A stretch of DNA of 27,846 bases from Veillonellaceae bacterium (GCA_900765165.1 CAAFQR010000004.1:1-27846); one strand, 5' to 3'. Positions 6,398 to 15,351 are shown, counted from the first letter of the stretch. The notes: a model not told the origin generated them from the letters alone. Made by a program: numbers and translations.

Positions 6398-7357
6398 ATG
6401 TTGGAGTCAGCCCTACAAGGCGTGGAGGCCATATTTACTATTGCCATCATTGTTTATTTAGGCTTTGAGCTTAGCCGGCGCGGCTGGTTTTCGAAGGAAA
6501 GTAGCGATTTAATCGTAAAGCTCGTAACTCGCGTGTCCTTGCCGTTATTCATGATTCGCGGTTTGGTGCATAATTTCACAGCAGAGCACTTAATTGCTAT
6601 GCTGCCGGATTTGAAGGTGCCGGTACTGTCTATTTTGCTAGCTATGTTTATATCCTGGCTTTTGGTGAAATTACTCCGCATTCGGCCAGGGCGCCGTGGC
6701 TTGTTCATGGTTAACTGTTTCATCGCCAATACGGTGTTTATTGGCTTGCCGGTTAACGCGGCGCTGTTTGGGGACATTAGTATTCCCTCTGTTATGCTTT
6801 ATTACATTGCGAACACGACGTTCTTCTGGACTGTCGGGGTTCAAATGATCGTCAGCGATATTCCCGGTAGCGATGCGCCGCCGTTTTTCTCGGTAAGCGC
6901 ACTCAAAAAGGTTATGTCGCCACCGCTAGTAGGGTTCTTTGTGGGTTTAGCCTTAGTGCTCTTGAATGTTCAGTTCCCGCCCTTTATTGACCGGACGATG
7001 ATGTATATTGGTAGCATGACGACGCCGTTGTCACTGATCTTTGTAGGCATCGAATTATACCGTGTGGACTGGAAGCATTTGCAGTGGGGCGCCGATGTGT
7101 TCGGCAGCTTGGTCGGTCGCTTCATTATTTGTCCGTTGTGCGTTTTGGTATTGTTGCCAATCCTCGGCGTTGGCGGTATTTCGGCGAAGGTATTCCTCAT
7201 GCAGGCAGCGATGCCGGCCATGACCCAGATTGCTATCATTACGCGTTTATATGGCGGTGACTCCGTCTTTGCGGCGATGATTACCTTCACGACGATTTTA
7301 GGTGGGTTAATCTCCATTCCGCTGTACATGACCATCGCCAATGTGTTATTTCAATAA
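6398..7357 (+). CDS. AEC (auxin efflux carrier) family permease
   Basis: This 319-residue membrane protein has about ten hydrophobic segments in two similar halves, the size and pattern of the AEC family (bile/arsenite/riboflavin transporter superfamily), which in bacteria includes malate, malonate and other carboxylate permeases such as MdcF and MleP. Family-like pieces are the N-terminal segment with VSLPLFMIRGLV, the central NCFIANTVFIGLPV with its helix-breaking NTxFIGxP, and the C-terminal MPAMTQIAIITRLYGGD. The start is ATG 6398, seven bases after GGGAGG. An in-frame TTG at 6383 and an ATG at 6392 fit the ribosome site worse. The gene stands alone between two terminators, with its own promoter and a perfect cre-like operator. 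This fits a carboxylate transporter under carbon-source control, but the substrate is unknown. Confidence 0.85.
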   Translation: MLESALQGVEAIFTIAIIVYLGFELSRRGWFSKESSDLIVKLVTRVSLPLFMIRGLVHNFTAEHLIAMLPDLKVPVLSILLAMFISWLLVKLLRIRPGRRGLFMVNCFIANTVFIGLPVNAALFGDISIPSVMLYYIANTTFFWTVGVQMIVSDIPGSDAPPFFSVSALKKVMSPPLVGFFVGLALVLLNVQFPPFIDRTMMYIGSMTTPLSLIFVGIELYRVDWKHLQWGADVFGSLVGRFIICPLCVLVLLPILGVGGISAKVFLMQAAMPAMTQIAIITRLYGGDSVFAAMITFTTILGGLISIPLYMTIANVLFQ

Positions 7358-7379
7358 CTAAATTGATAGTACGACGAAA

Positions 7380-7429
7380 GTCGTCAGTAGCATTTTATGA
7401 TCTAGGAAATGCTATTGACGGCTTTTTTT
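7380..7429 (+). terminator. Rho-independent terminator after the AEC permease
   Basis: GTCGTCAGTAGCATTT pairs with AAATGCTATTGACGGC (one G-U pair) around an 11-base loop and is followed by seven T at 7423-7429. Confidence 0.93.
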
Positions 7430-7430
7430 C

Positions 7431-7460
7431 TTGACGCATACGGAGTCCCTTCTCTATAAT
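7431..7460 (+). promoter_or_regulatory. Promoter of trmB
   Basis: TTGACG (7431-7436), an 18-base spacer and a perfect TATAAT (7455-7460), directly after the permease terminator and about 35 bases before the trmB ATG. Confidence 0.85.
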
Positions 7461-7495
7461 AGATTAGATACTGTTTTAATAGAGAAGAGGTACCT

Positions 7496-8146
7496 ATGCG
7501 ATTACGTAGAAAACCGTGGATTGACGAAGCAATCCATGACTATGAAGCACAAGTAGTTTTAGATAATCACGCAGAGCACAAGGGTGCTTGGCGTCAGTTG
7601 TTCCCGAATCCGGACCGCCCGTTACACATGGAGTTGGGAACCGGCAAGGGGCGTTTCATTGCCGGTATGGCCGAATGCTATCCGGATGTGAATTTTGTAG
7701 GCTTTGAAGTGCAGCTCGGCGTGTTGTATTATGCAGCCCAGAAGCTGTATGAACAGAATTTAACCAATGCGAAGGTGTCGCTTTTTGATATTGCAGGCAT
7801 CGAAGAGGTCGTAGCGGAAGGCGAAGTAGACCGCTTCTATATTAACTTCTGCGATCCGTGGCCGAAGGCGCGCCACGCGAAACGCCGCTTAACGCATCGG
7901 TCCTTCTTGGCTCGCTATGCACGCTTATTAGTGCCTGGCGGGGAAGTTCATTTCAAAACGGATAACGAAGGCCTGTTCCTGTTCTCCTTAGAAGAGTTCA
8001 AGGAAGCCGGTTGGACGTTGAAGCAGGTAAGCTACGATTTGCACAGTACGGGCTTACCGAATGTAAAGACGGAATACGAAGAGAAGTTCAGTCAGAAAGG
8101 ACAACCCATTTTCCGCCTGGAAGCCGTAAAGCCTGAGGAGGCGTAA
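7496..8146 (+). CDS. trmB: tRNA (guanine-N7-)-methyltransferase
   Basis: TrmB transfers a methyl group from S-adenosylmethionine to N7 of G46 in the variable loop of many tRNAs. The 216-residue product has normal family length. The SAM-binding ELGTGKG is at 46-52, the catalytic/tRNA-contact segment NFCDPWPKARH at 117-127, and the family's C-terminal TEYEEKF at 192-198. It has its own promoter (7431-7460) and a purine-rich ribosome site just before ATG 7496. The next gene, an ftsW homologue, begins five bases after the stop, and its ribosome site GAGGAGG overlaps the end of trmB, so the two are translated from one message. Confidence 0.95.
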   Translation: MRLRRKPWIDEAIHDYEAQVVLDNHAEHKGAWRQLFPNPDRPLHMELGTGKGRFIAGMAECYPDVNFVGFEVQLGVLYYAAQKLYEQNLTNAKVSLFDIAGIEEVVAEGEVDRFYINFCDPWPKARHAKRRLTHRSFLARYARLLVPGGEVHFKTDNEGLFLFSLEEFKEAGWTLKQVSYDLHSTGLPNVKTEYEEKFSQKGQPIFRLEAVKPEEA

Positions 8147-8150
8147 TCCT

Positions 8151-9440
8151 ATGAGTACGGAAACGGAAACTACGAAGGAGGCCGTGAAGGAACCACGTCC
8201 CAAACGATTTCACTGGAATCGCTTGATACGCACGGATATTCAAGGCGTTCTGTTAGTATTAGGTATTTGGGTGTTTATCGGTAGTGTCAATATTTTTAGC
8301 GCTACCTTCGTTGAAGCAACGGCGGCAGGGACGATGATGGGGAGCTTCTTCATCAAGCACCTGATGTCGCTAGTGGTGGCCGTGGCCCTTGGCATGGCGG
8401 TAGCCTATAAGGCGGATTACCGGTGGCTCAAGAATGACCGCTTGCTGTTTGTTATCATCGGCATTACCATGTTTTTCATGATTATTGTGCCCTTTGTGGG
8501 GACGGTGGTCAACGGGGCGCGTCGCTGGATTGTGCTGGGGCCGGTGTCCTTGCAGCCTTCCGAATTTGCCAAGCTGGTCGGCGTTATTTGGGCAGCTCGC
8601 TGTTGTGAGCAGTACCGGGAGCGCCATCGCTATGTGGCGCTCATAGAATGGTATGAAATGGGCAAGTCCCGATTCGTGTGCCTTTCTAAAGGTCTTATAC
8701 CGGCGTTTGTATTTGCTTTATTAACAATGAGGCAACCGGATATGGCTACAGCTTGTCTTATCGTGTTGTTTTCCCTGATTATTTATTTCTTGGTCGGCTT
8801 TAATCCGAAGATGCGCAAGCCGCTAATTGGCGGGGTTGTGTTTATTGTAACGGTGGCTGTTATACTCGTTATCCTAGAACCGTACCGTTTTAGCCGTATT
8901 CAGGCGTGGTACGATCCGTGGGAGTACGCGCAGTCCCTGGGTTATCAGACGGTGCAGGGCCTGCTGGCCGTTGGCTCCGGTGGTATTTTAGGGGTTGGGC
9001 TTACTAATGGTACGTCTAAGTATTTCTACTTACCGGAAGCGCATACGGACTTTGCCTTTGCGGTTTGGTCCCAGGAAACCGGCTTAGTCGGTGGCTTGGT
9101 GCTGGTAATCCTCATTGCTATCTTTACGTTCTACGGGTTCCGCATCGCTCAGCGCGCTCGCGATATGCTAGGCACGTTACTGGCGACGGGCATTACCTGT
9201 ATCATTAGTTTTCAGGCTATCTTCAACATCGGCATGGTGTGCGGCTTGCTGCCGGTTATCGGCATTCCGCTGCCCTTCGTATCCTATGGCGGGTCATCGC
9301 TGTTGATGAATTTCCTGGCTGTTGGCATTTTGCTTAATATTTCGCGCATTAGCGAAGCGAATCGGGTGACCGTGGGACGACGGGGACCGATTCCCTCACT
9401 GCGAGAAGAAACGCAAAGTCGTTTCCGTCCTCGCGGTTAA
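8151..9440 (+). CDS. ftsW: SEDS-family peptidoglycan glycosyltransferase, FtsW-like
   Basis: SEDS proteins polymerise lipid II into glycan strands together with a class B penicillin-binding protein. The 429-residue product has a charged cytoplasmic N terminus (about 1-28) and roughly ten membrane segments. Family motifs include NGARRWI at 121-127, LQPSEFAK at 134-141, and LPEAHTDFAFA, whose Asp300 aligns with the catalytic Asp of FtsW (E. coli D297). The last region has PFVSYGGSSLL. I favour FtsW over RodA from the NGARRW and YGGSS segments, but the two are hard to separate by eye. The class B PBP gene at 17011 is a possible partner although 7.5 kb away. Confidence 0.85.
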   Translation: MSTETETTKEAVKEPRPKRFHWNRLIRTDIQGVLLVLGIWVFIGSVNIFSATFVEATAAGTMMGSFFIKHLMSLVVAVALGMAVAYKADYRWLKNDRLLFVIIGITMFFMIIVPFVGTVVNGARRWIVLGPVSLQPSEFAKLVGVIWAARCCEQYRERHRYVALIEWYEMGKSRFVCLSKGLIPAFVFALLTMRQPDMATACLIVLFSLIIYFLVGFNPKMRKPLIGGVVFIVTVAVILVILEPYRFSRIQAWYDPWEYAQSLGYQTVQGLLAVGSGGILGVGLTNGTSKYFYLPEAHTDFAFAVWSQETGLVGGLVLVILIAIFTFYGFRIAQRARDMLGTLLATGITCIISFQAIFNIGMVCGLLPVIGIPLPFVSYGGSSLLMNFLAVGILLNISRISEANRVTVGRRGPIPSLREETQSRFRPRG

Positions 9441-9475
9441 CGTTTACATAAGTGTATTAAAAGGAGAATTGTGAA

Positions 9476-10756
9476 ATGAAAGACTTTATCGACGTTTCGG
9501 AGCGACCGTCAAATGCGGCGTTATTGCCGTTAAGCTTCCAGCATTTGTTTGCCATGTTCGGCGCCACCGTTTTGGTACCGTATTTGCTCAAAGCAGACCC
9601 GGCAACGGCGTTGTTTATGAACGGCATTGGTACGATTTTGTACCTCTTTGTTTGTAAAGGTAAGATTCCGGCGTACTTAGGCTCCAGCTTTGCCTTCATC
9701 GCCCCTGTATTGGCGGTTATGGCTGCGGGCATGTCCTACGAAGCAGCGCAGGGTGGTTTCATTGCCTTTGGTATTTGCTTTATCCTCTTGTCCTTTATCG
9801 TCCGTGCCGTTGGTATCGGCTGGATTGACGTGTTATTCCCGCCGGCTGCTATGGGTGCTATTATCGCCGTTATCGGCTTGGAATTAGCGCCGGTAGCTAT
9901 GGGTATGGCCGGTATTACCGGCGATAGCTGGCAGTCCTTGGGCATGACGCACACGCAGGTAGTAACCATTTCCATGTTCTCCTTAGTGGTTACTATTTTG
10001 GGCACCGTGTTGTTCCGTGGTTTCTTGTCCGTTATCCCTGTATTGATTGGCGTTGTAGCCGGCTACGTCTTAGCCGCTTTGATGGGGGTTGTTGATTTCA
10101 GTCATGTTGCGGAAGCACAGTGGTTCTCTTTGCCGCACTTCAGCGCACCGGTATTCGATATCAACGCCATTTTGATGATCTTGCCGGCGTTGTTCGTTGT
10201 ATTTGCGGAACACGTTGGTCACTTGGTTGTTACCAGTAACATCGTAGGTCGCGACCTCATGAAGGAACCGGGCCTCAAACGTTCCTTGTTAGGTGACGGT
10301 ATTGCCAACGTATTGTCCGGCTTCTTCGGCGCTACGCCGAACACCACGTACGGTGAAAACATCGGCGTGTTGGCCATTACTCGCGTATTCAGCGTGTACG
10401 TAATCGGCGGTGCTGCTGTATTGGCCATTCTGTTCTCCTTCATCGGTAAGATTGCAGCCCTCATCCATGCTATTCCGGTGCCGGTTATGGGCGGCGTCAG
10501 CATTTTGCTCTTCGGTATTATCGCTGCATCCGGTCTTCGCATGTTGGTAGAACGCAAGGTGGATTACACCCGTCCGGATAACTTGATCTTAACGTCCGTA
10601 GTCCTCGTAACCGGTATTTCCGGTGCGAAGCTGGCTATTGGTCCGGTTATCTTGCAGGGTATGGGTCTTGCTACCGTAGTGGCTATCGTTATCAGCTTGT
10701 GCTTCACTATTTTCCGTAAAACTGGCATTGGCAACAATCAGTTAAAACACAAATAA
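9476..10756 (+). CDS. uraA: Uracil permease (NCS2 family, UraA type)
   Basis: This 426-residue nucleobase:cation symporter brings uracil across the inner membrane for pyrimidine salvage. It has about 14 membrane segments. The two glutamates that bind uracil in E. coli UraA (E241, E290) are matched by E245 in AEHVGHL and E294 in NTTYGEN, and the neighbouring ATPNTTYGENIGV block is strongly typical of uracil rather than xanthine carriers. It has a good ribosome site (AAAGGAG), seven to eight bases before ATG 9476. It follows ftsW by 35 bases with no terminator and is followed by a strong terminator, so it may be the last gene of a trmB-ftsW-uraA transcript. Confidence 0.92.
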   Translation: MKDFIDVSERPSNAALLPLSFQHLFAMFGATVLVPYLLKADPATALFMNGIGTILYLFVCKGKIPAYLGSSFAFIAPVLAVMAAGMSYEAAQGGFIAFGICFILLSFIVRAVGIGWIDVLFPPAAMGAIIAVIGLELAPVAMGMAGITGDSWQSLGMTHTQVVTISMFSLVVTILGTVLFRGFLSVIPVLIGVVAGYVLAALMGVVDFSHVAEAQWFSLPHFSAPVFDINAILMILPALFVVFAEHVGHLVVTSNIVGRDLMKEPGLKRSLLGDGIANVLSGFFGATPNTTYGENIGVLAITRVFSVYVIGGAAVLAILFSFIGKIAALIHAIPVPVMGGVSILLFGIIAASGLRMLVERKVDYTRPDNLILTSVVLVTGISGAKLAIGPVILQGMGLATVVAIVISLCFTIFRKTGIGNNQLKHK

Positions 10757-10808
10757 TTTCCTGTAAAACAACGCATTTTACGGCTAACGCGTTGGTCTAA
10801 ACGCAACT

Positions 10809-10845
10809 AAACCGCAGTCCTTGGTGGAAAGGGCTGCGGTTTTTA
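10809..10845 (+). terminator. Rho-independent terminator after uraA
   Basis: AAACCGCAG with TCCTT pairs with AAGGG and CTGCGGTTT around GGTGGA, followed by further T. About 14 pairs. Confidence 0.9.
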
Positions 10846-10937
10846 AATTTTACCAATCTTTTACACAATCTTTAGAAGGATTTTTTCTGAGTCGTATCGA
10901 ATTATATACATATAGCAAATTGGAGAGGAGGTTAACC

Positions 10938-11405
10938 ATGTTTACGTACTTACTAATTGGCGGTATTGTCCTAATCGTCATTGAAGGCATCATCCCCGGA
11001 TTTGGCGTGTTTGGCTTTACCGGCCTGTTGTCGCTTCTTGGCGCCTTGTATTTATTCTTAGGTGCCGACACAGAAGCAGCGATGATTACAGCTGTGGTAG
11101 CAGTGGTGGCTTTCTTGATTCTCATATGGTTCATCAAAAAGGCACCGAGCACCAAGGTTGGTCAGAAGCTAACCTTAAACTTAGAATCGACTAAGGATAA
11201 AGGCTATGATGCTAATGACGAACGCAATGACTTGTTAGGCTGTGAAGGCATAGCGCATTCAGTATTACGTCCGGCCGGTAAAGCCGTTTTCGACGGTGAG
11301 CTGGTTGATGTAGTGACGGAAGGCAGCTTTTATGAGCCTGGCACGAAGGTAAAGGTCGTAGCTATTACCGGTGGTCGCGTCGTTGTACGCGGCATTGATG
11401 AATAG
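10938..11405 (+). CDS. NfeD-like membrane protein (short form, OB-fold C terminus)
   Basis: The 155-residue product has a membrane region of three to four hydrophobic segments (about 3-70) and a soluble C-terminal domain from about 75 that fits the NfeD OB fold (GCEGIAHSVLRPAGKAVFDGE, then VVAITGGRVVVR). Short NfeD proteins are encoded next to SPFH/flotillin genes and are thought to work with them in membrane microdomains; here floA follows 119 bases downstream. I chose ATG 10938 because of the strong GGAGAGGAGG site just before it. A longer in-frame GTG start at 10821 would lie inside the uraA terminator. A promoter is presumably in the AT-rich 10850-10920 stretch, but no convincing -35/-10 pair stands out. 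Confidence 0.85.
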   Translation: MFTYLLIGGIVLIVIEGIIPGFGVFGFTGLLSLLGALYLFLGADTEAAMITAVVAVVAFLILIWFIKKAPSTKVGQKLTLNLESTKDKGYDANDERNDLLGCEGIAHSVLRPAGKAVFDGELVDVVTEGSFYEPGTKVKVVAITGGRVVVRGIDE

Positions 11406-11524
11406 GTATGCTACGAATCTTACAGCTAGTATTTTAATTTGGCGTGTACCGGCTTAGCCTTTACGGCTTTCAGGTTCGCAATTGTGCAGGTCGGTTTTTG
11501 TATATACTTTAAAAGGAGGTCGCT

Positions 11525-12541
11525 ATGAGCTCGATTTTAGGCATTGCAAATGTAAGCTTTTTGTTCGTGATTTTCTTGGTAATTGTGGTGATATCGGTAT
11601 TTCTCCACTTTGTACCGTTAGGACTGTGGGTATCGGCGATGGCTGCCGGTGTTAACGTAGGTATTTTTACCTTAATGGGCATGCGGTTGCGCCGTGTATC
11701 ACCGTCCAAAATCGTATTACCGTTGGTAAAGGCCAATAAAGCAGGCCTTGATGTAAATGTTAATCAGCTGGAAGCGCATTACTTAGCCGGTGGTGACGTT
11801 GACCGCGTAGTGGATGCGTTAATCGCCGCTGAACGTGCGTCTATTCCGTTGTCCTTCGAACGAGCAGCTGCCATCGATTTGGCAGGCCGCGAAGTATTGG
11901 AAGCGGTACAGATGAGTGTTAATCCGAAGGTTATTGAAACGCCGATTATTTCCGCGGTAGCCCAAAACGGTATCGAGCTTAAGGTTCGCGCCCGTGTAAC
12001 GGTACGTGCTAATATTGATCGCTTAGTTGGTGGTGCCGGTGAATCTACTATCATCGCCCGCGTTGGCGAAGGTATCGTAACCACGGTTGGTTCTTCGGAA
12101 AAACATACGGATGTATTGGAAAATCCGGATCACATTTCCCGCACTGTATTGAGTAAGGGCCTCGATGCCGGTTCTGCTTTTGAAATCTTGTCCATTGATA
12201 TTGCCGACGTTGACGTAGGACGTAACATTGGCGCTCAGTTGATGACGGATCAGGCGGAAGCGGATAAGAAAATTGCTCAGGCGAAGGCGGAAGAACGCCG
12301 TGCTATGGCAGTAGCGAAGGAACAGGAAATGCGTGCTTACACGCAGGAAATGCAGGCGAAGGTTGTGGAAGCGCAGGCAGAAGTGCCGCAGGCACTGTCC
12401 GAGGCTTTGCGTGCCGGCAACATGGGTGTTATGGATTACTACAACATGAATAACATCATGGCTGATACGAAGATGCGTGAATCCATTGGTGAAACGGAAG
12501 TTTCTGAATTGTCTACCGATAATGGTAACGGATCAAAATAA
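11525..12541 (+). CDS. floA: Flotillin-like protein FloA (SPFH domain)
   Basis: FloA organises functional membrane microdomains and affects signalling and cell-wall synthesis. The 338-residue product begins with a long hydrophobic hairpin (about 8-50), continues with an SPFH/band-7 domain, including the segment ELKVRARVTVRANIDRLVGG and the run VGEGIVTTVGSSEKH, and then a Glu/Ala-rich coiled-coil (about 240-290, QAKAEERRAMAVAKEQEMR and similar) typical of flotillins. Length matches Bacillus FloA (about 330). AAAGGAGGT precedes ATG 11525 at a proper distance. The upstream nfeD-like gene and the downstream membrane-anchored unknown probably belong to the same functional group. Confidence 0.93.
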   Translation: MSSILGIANVSFLFVIFLVIVVISVFLHFVPLGLWVSAMAAGVNVGIFTLMGMRLRRVSPSKIVLPLVKANKAGLDVNVNQLEAHYLAGGDVDRVVDALIAAERASIPLSFERAAAIDLAGREVLEAVQMSVNPKVIETPIISAVAQNGIELKVRARVTVRANIDRLVGGAGESTIIARVGEGIVTTVGSSEKHTDVLENPDHISRTVLSKGLDAGSAFEILSIDIADVDVGRNIGAQLMTDQAEADKKIAQAKAEERRAMAVAKEQEMRAYTQEMQAKVVEAQAEVPQALSEALRAGNMGVMDYYNMNNIMADTKMRESIGETEVSELSTDNGNGSK

Positions 12542-12566
12542 AAAGTAATTGCGGAGGATAAACAAT

Positions 12567-13304
12567 ATGGATATACTATTTAGTATACTATTTGGTATGA
12601 TCCACAACATGGACATACTATTTGTTATAATCCTCATTTTGTTGGGAACGCGTATTTTTTCCAAGAAAAACAGAGGTAATCGGCAAAACGACAGCGGTGA
12701 TACTGGCTATGAAGCGGATCACCAGCCTGGAAACGGTGCTGATGGTAACGGGCAGCAGCAAACCGGTGCCAATATGACTTGGGAAGATATGGAACGGAAA
12801 TACGGCATTAAGATCGAGCACGATAAGCCAACTATGGCGGAAAGCTCGGGTCAACAGGCCGGGCAAAAACGTTCCGTAACGATTACCTTAGGCAATCCAA
12901 ATTCAGGCAAGACAATTACCATAGAGAAATCCGGTTCCGAGAAGACGATTATCATCGATACGAAAGAGGGGACGCGCCAAACGTGGCCGGACTCCGCTCC
13001 GGAACCGCAGCCGACACCACAGCCGGCCCCGGTGCCAACGCCGGAACCAACGTGGCAACCGGAACCTGCGCCGACTGCATCAAGACCAACGCAGCCTACA
13101 TGGGCTGAACGGATGGCGCAGTATGAGGCGAAGCGGGCCGCTACGGTGGCTGCGTTTACTCCTATGGATGATACGCTTCAAGTTACTACATCCCGTCGTC
13201 GTAAGCCGCGCTTGCCTGCCGGCGGCTTAAAGGCAGGTATTATGTGGTCCTTGATTTTAGAACCACCAAAAGCAAAGCAACGAAGAGCAGGAGGAAAGTT
13301 ATGA
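12567..13304 (+). CDS. Membrane-anchored, Pro-rich protein of unknown function (floA-larA linker gene)
   Basis: I do not recognise a family. The 245-residue product starts with a hydrophobic anchor containing an internal duplication (MDILFSILFG, then MDILFVIILILLG), followed by a Gly/Asn/Gln-rich linker, a small domain around TWEDMERKYGIKIEHDK (about 70-90), a beta-rich patch (VTITLGNPNSGKTITIEK; the GKT here is not a good P-loop), a Pro/Glu-rich spacer (about 140-180), and a basic tail ending LILEPPKAKQRR. The start is ATG 12567, after GCGGAGG; the in-frame TTG at 12549 lacks such a site. The TGA stop overlaps the larA ATG (ATGA), so the two genes are translationally coupled. Position after floA suggests a membrane-microdomain client or scaffold, an inference only. 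Confidence 0.75.
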   Translation: MDILFSILFGMIHNMDILFVIILILLGTRIFSKKNRGNRQNDSGDTGYEADHQPGNGADGNGQQQTGANMTWEDMERKYGIKIEHDKPTMAESSGQQAGQKRSVTITLGNPNSGKTITIEKSGSEKTIIIDTKEGTRQTWPDSAPEPQPTPQPAPVPTPEPTWQPEPAPTASRPTQPTWAERMAQYEAKRAATVAAFTPMDDTLQVTTSRRRKPRLPAGGLKAGIMWSLILEPPKAKQRRAGGKL

Positions 13305-14563
13305 AGCAGTATACATGGCATTACGGTGAAGGGGATATGACCTTTTCGGTGGACGAAACCCGTGTGGTCAATGAATTACACATGGCGACGGTACCGACTT
13401 TGGCCAATCCGGAACAGGCAATTCGCGAGGCCTTAGATAATCCCATCGCATCAGCACCGTTAAAGGCCTTAGTGAAGCCTGGCGAAACCGTTGCCATTTT
13501 GGCCAACGACCCGACACGTGTGGCCAACTCGTTTGTGTTCATGCCCATTTTGGTGGATTACCTCAATGAATGCGGCATTCCGGACAGCAACATTACGGTT
13601 ATTTTTGCCTTAGGTACGCACCGTGAAATGACGGAAGCAGAAATGGTAGAGGCTATTGGTGAAAACGTAGCCGGCCGCGTGCGCATGGTTAACTCCTATG
13701 CGAAGAAGCGCGAAGACTTTATCGAATTGGGCACTACGTCCTTCGGTACGCCGGTTCGCTTCCACAAGGATGCCGTTAACGCGGACCATATTATTTGTAC
13801 CGGTTCGGTAGTTCATCATTTCTTCGCCGGTTATGGCGGTGGCCGCAAGGCGTTGTTGCCTGGTTGTGCCGAATATGAAACGATTCGTTGCAATCACAGC
13901 TTGATGTTGAATCCGGCTGCTGAAATTGGTCGCTTGGAAGGCAACCCAATTTATGAGGATCAGGTAGAAGGTACTGAAATGTGTCGTCCTACCTTCTTGT
14001 TGAACGTAGTGCTTAACGAACAGGCTCAGTTTACCGGCGTGTTCTGCGGTGACTACATTAAAGCGCACAAGGAAGCGTGCCGTTTCGTGGATACGCAAAA
14101 TGGCGTACGCATTAAGGAACGGACACCCATCGTTATCGCTACGTGCGGTGGTTATCCGAAGGATATTAACATCTACCAGATGCAGAAAACCATGGATAAC
14201 GCTGTTAAGGCCGTAGCACCCGGTGGCGCTGTTATCTTGTTAGCCGAATGCCGTGAAGGCTCCGGCTCCCCCATTTTGGATGAAACGATTCGCACCTTCG
14301 ATTCTATCGACGCTATCGAAGAATCGGTGCGCCGTGATTTCCAGATTGGTCGTCATAAGGCCTATGCGGTAACGCGTCTTATGAAGAAAGCCGATTTCTA
14401 TTTGATTTCTTCGTTGGATTCGGCCTATGCCAAGAAGGCGTTCTTCCATCCCGTAGCTTCTGTAGAAGCTGCTATGAAATTGTTGGACGAAAAATATGGC
14501 AACGACGCTAAGATTACGTTGATGCCGTATGCTTCCTATACCGTACCGTTGGTGGAAGACTAA
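13301..14563 (+). CDS. larA: LarA-family nickel-pincer racemase (lactate racemase or homologue)
   Basis: LarA interconverts D- and L-lactate (some homologues act on other 2-hydroxyacids) with a Ni-pincer nucleotide bound to a lysine. The 420-residue product is full length. Residues equivalent to those of L. plantarum LarA are all present: NDPTR with D71 and R73, THR with H107 (Lp H108), HH at 172-173 (Lp H174), GYGGGRK with K183 (Lp K184, cofactor attachment) and CNH with H199 (Lp H200, nickel ligand). The ATG at 13301, after AGGAGG, overlaps the stop of the preceding unknown gene. Maturation needs LarB, LarC and LarE; only a partial larC is visible, 8 kb upstream. Substrate specificity within the LarA superfamily cannot be read from sequence alone. 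A terminator follows at once. Confidence 0.88.
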   Translation: MKQYTWHYGEGDMTFSVDETRVVNELHMATVPTLANPEQAIREALDNPIASAPLKALVKPGETVAILANDPTRVANSFVFMPILVDYLNECGIPDSNITVIFALGTHREMTEAEMVEAIGENVAGRVRMVNSYAKKREDFIELGTTSFGTPVRFHKDAVNADHIICTGSVVHHFFAGYGGGRKALLPGCAEYETIRCNHSLMLNPAAEIGRLEGNPIYEDQVEGTEMCRPTFLLNVVLNEQAQFTGVFCGDYIKAHKEACRFVDTQNGVRIKERTPIVIATCGGYPKDINIYQMQKTMDNAVKAVAPGGAVILLAECREGSGSPILDETIRTFDSIDAIEESVRRDFQIGRHKAYAVTRLMKKADFYLISSLDSAYAKKAFFHPVASVEAAMKLLDEKYGNDAKITLMPYASYTVPLVED

Positions 14564-14584
14564 TCACATAGTGTGCTAGGCAAT

Positions 14585-14625
14585 AAAAAACGCTTACCTC
14601 GTCAGTGACGATGGTAAGCGTTTTT
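14585..14625. terminator. Bidirectional terminator between larA and the convergent M50 gene
   Basis: A long inverted repeat (AAAAACGCTTACC with its complement, plus inner TCGTC/GACGA) has A-runs on the left and T-runs on the right, so it can end transcripts from both strands: larA from the left and the minus-strand protease gene from the right. Confidence 0.93.
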
Positions 14626-14644
14626 GCGTTGTTCATTCTAGAGG

Positions 14645-15271
14645 CTAGCCAAGGAAGCCTGTTAAGAGTGCAAAGATGTGCAAAATGGTGCGCTGAATGG
14701 GGTAGAAGATGAAGCCCAGCACATTGGTGTACAGCAAGATGATGAACACGAAGATGCTGAACCGTTGCCACTGCCAGTAGCGCATTTGCCATTCCGGCGG
14801 TAAAAGGGAGCTCACTACATGCGAGCCGTCCAGCGGCGGAATGGGGAGTAAGTTGAAGATGGCAAAGTTAATGTTCAGTAGCACGATGGCTTGCAGAACT
14901 TGGTAGAAGCCATAGGATAAGCCGTTGTCGCCTACCGTTAAGAGGCGCAAGGCGATGAAGCTAACGAAGGCGATGATAAGATTCGCCGCCGGCCCGGCCA
15001 GTGATACAATGACATCGTCGCGTCGCGGATTTTTGAAGTTTGCCGTGTTGATGAGCACCGGCTTCGCCCAGCCGAACTGCACGAAAATCAACATGATAAG
15101 CCCGAAAATATCGATGTGGGCAAAGGGATTTAAGGTTAAACGCCCCATGAAGCGCGGCGTATTGTCGCCTAAGGAATCAGCAGCTAAGGCGTGAGCATAT
15201 TCATGAACCGCCATGGCAATGATGACACCAGGCAATAAAGCAGCGATGGCTGCCGGATTAAAATCAAACAT
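14645..15271 (-). CDS. Site-2 protease-like M50 family membrane metalloprotease (YwhC/FpvI-class, no PDZ)
   Basis: The 208-residue minus-strand product is a compact intramembrane zinc protease. It has HEYAH at 23-27 (the HExxH zinc site) within the first membrane segment and NLLPIPPLDG at 140-149 (third zinc ligand Asp) near the end, the signature of the M50B short family. There is no PDZ or CBS domain, so it is not RseP/SpoIVFB. Its substrate is unknown. An AAGGAG site precedes the ATG at 15271. A minus-strand promoter lies at 15323-15351. It converges on larA across a shared terminator and diverges from cca. Confidence 0.9.
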   Translation of the reverse strand: MFDFNPAAIAALLPGVIIAMAVHEYAHALAADSLGDNTPRFMGRLTLNPFAHIDIFGLIMLIFVQFGWAKPVLINTANFKNPRRDDVIVSLAGPAANLIIAFVSFIALRLLTVGDNGLSYGFYQVLQAIVLLNINFAIFNLLPIPPLDGSHVVSSLLPPEWQMRYWQWQRFSIFVFIILLYTNVLGFIFYPIQRTILHIFALLTGFLG

Positions 15272-15322
15272 ACACGTCTCCTTTTCTGTTACGCTGTATA
15301 TAGAAGCTGTTCTATTTACTCT

Positions 15323-15351
15323 ATTATATCACAGGACGATGGTTATCACAT
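15323..15351 (-). promoter_or_regulatory. Promoter of the M50 protease gene
   Basis: On the minus strand a perfect -10 TATAAT (positions 15328 to 15323) is preceded by an extended TGA. The -35 region (15351 to 15346, ATGTGA) is weak, which is common for extended -10 promoters. Confidence 0.6.

Noticed and set aside
10821..10937. N-terminal extension of the NfeD-like protein
   Set aside because: The in-frame GTG is within the uraA terminator; the GGAGAGGAGG site clearly marks ATG 10938.
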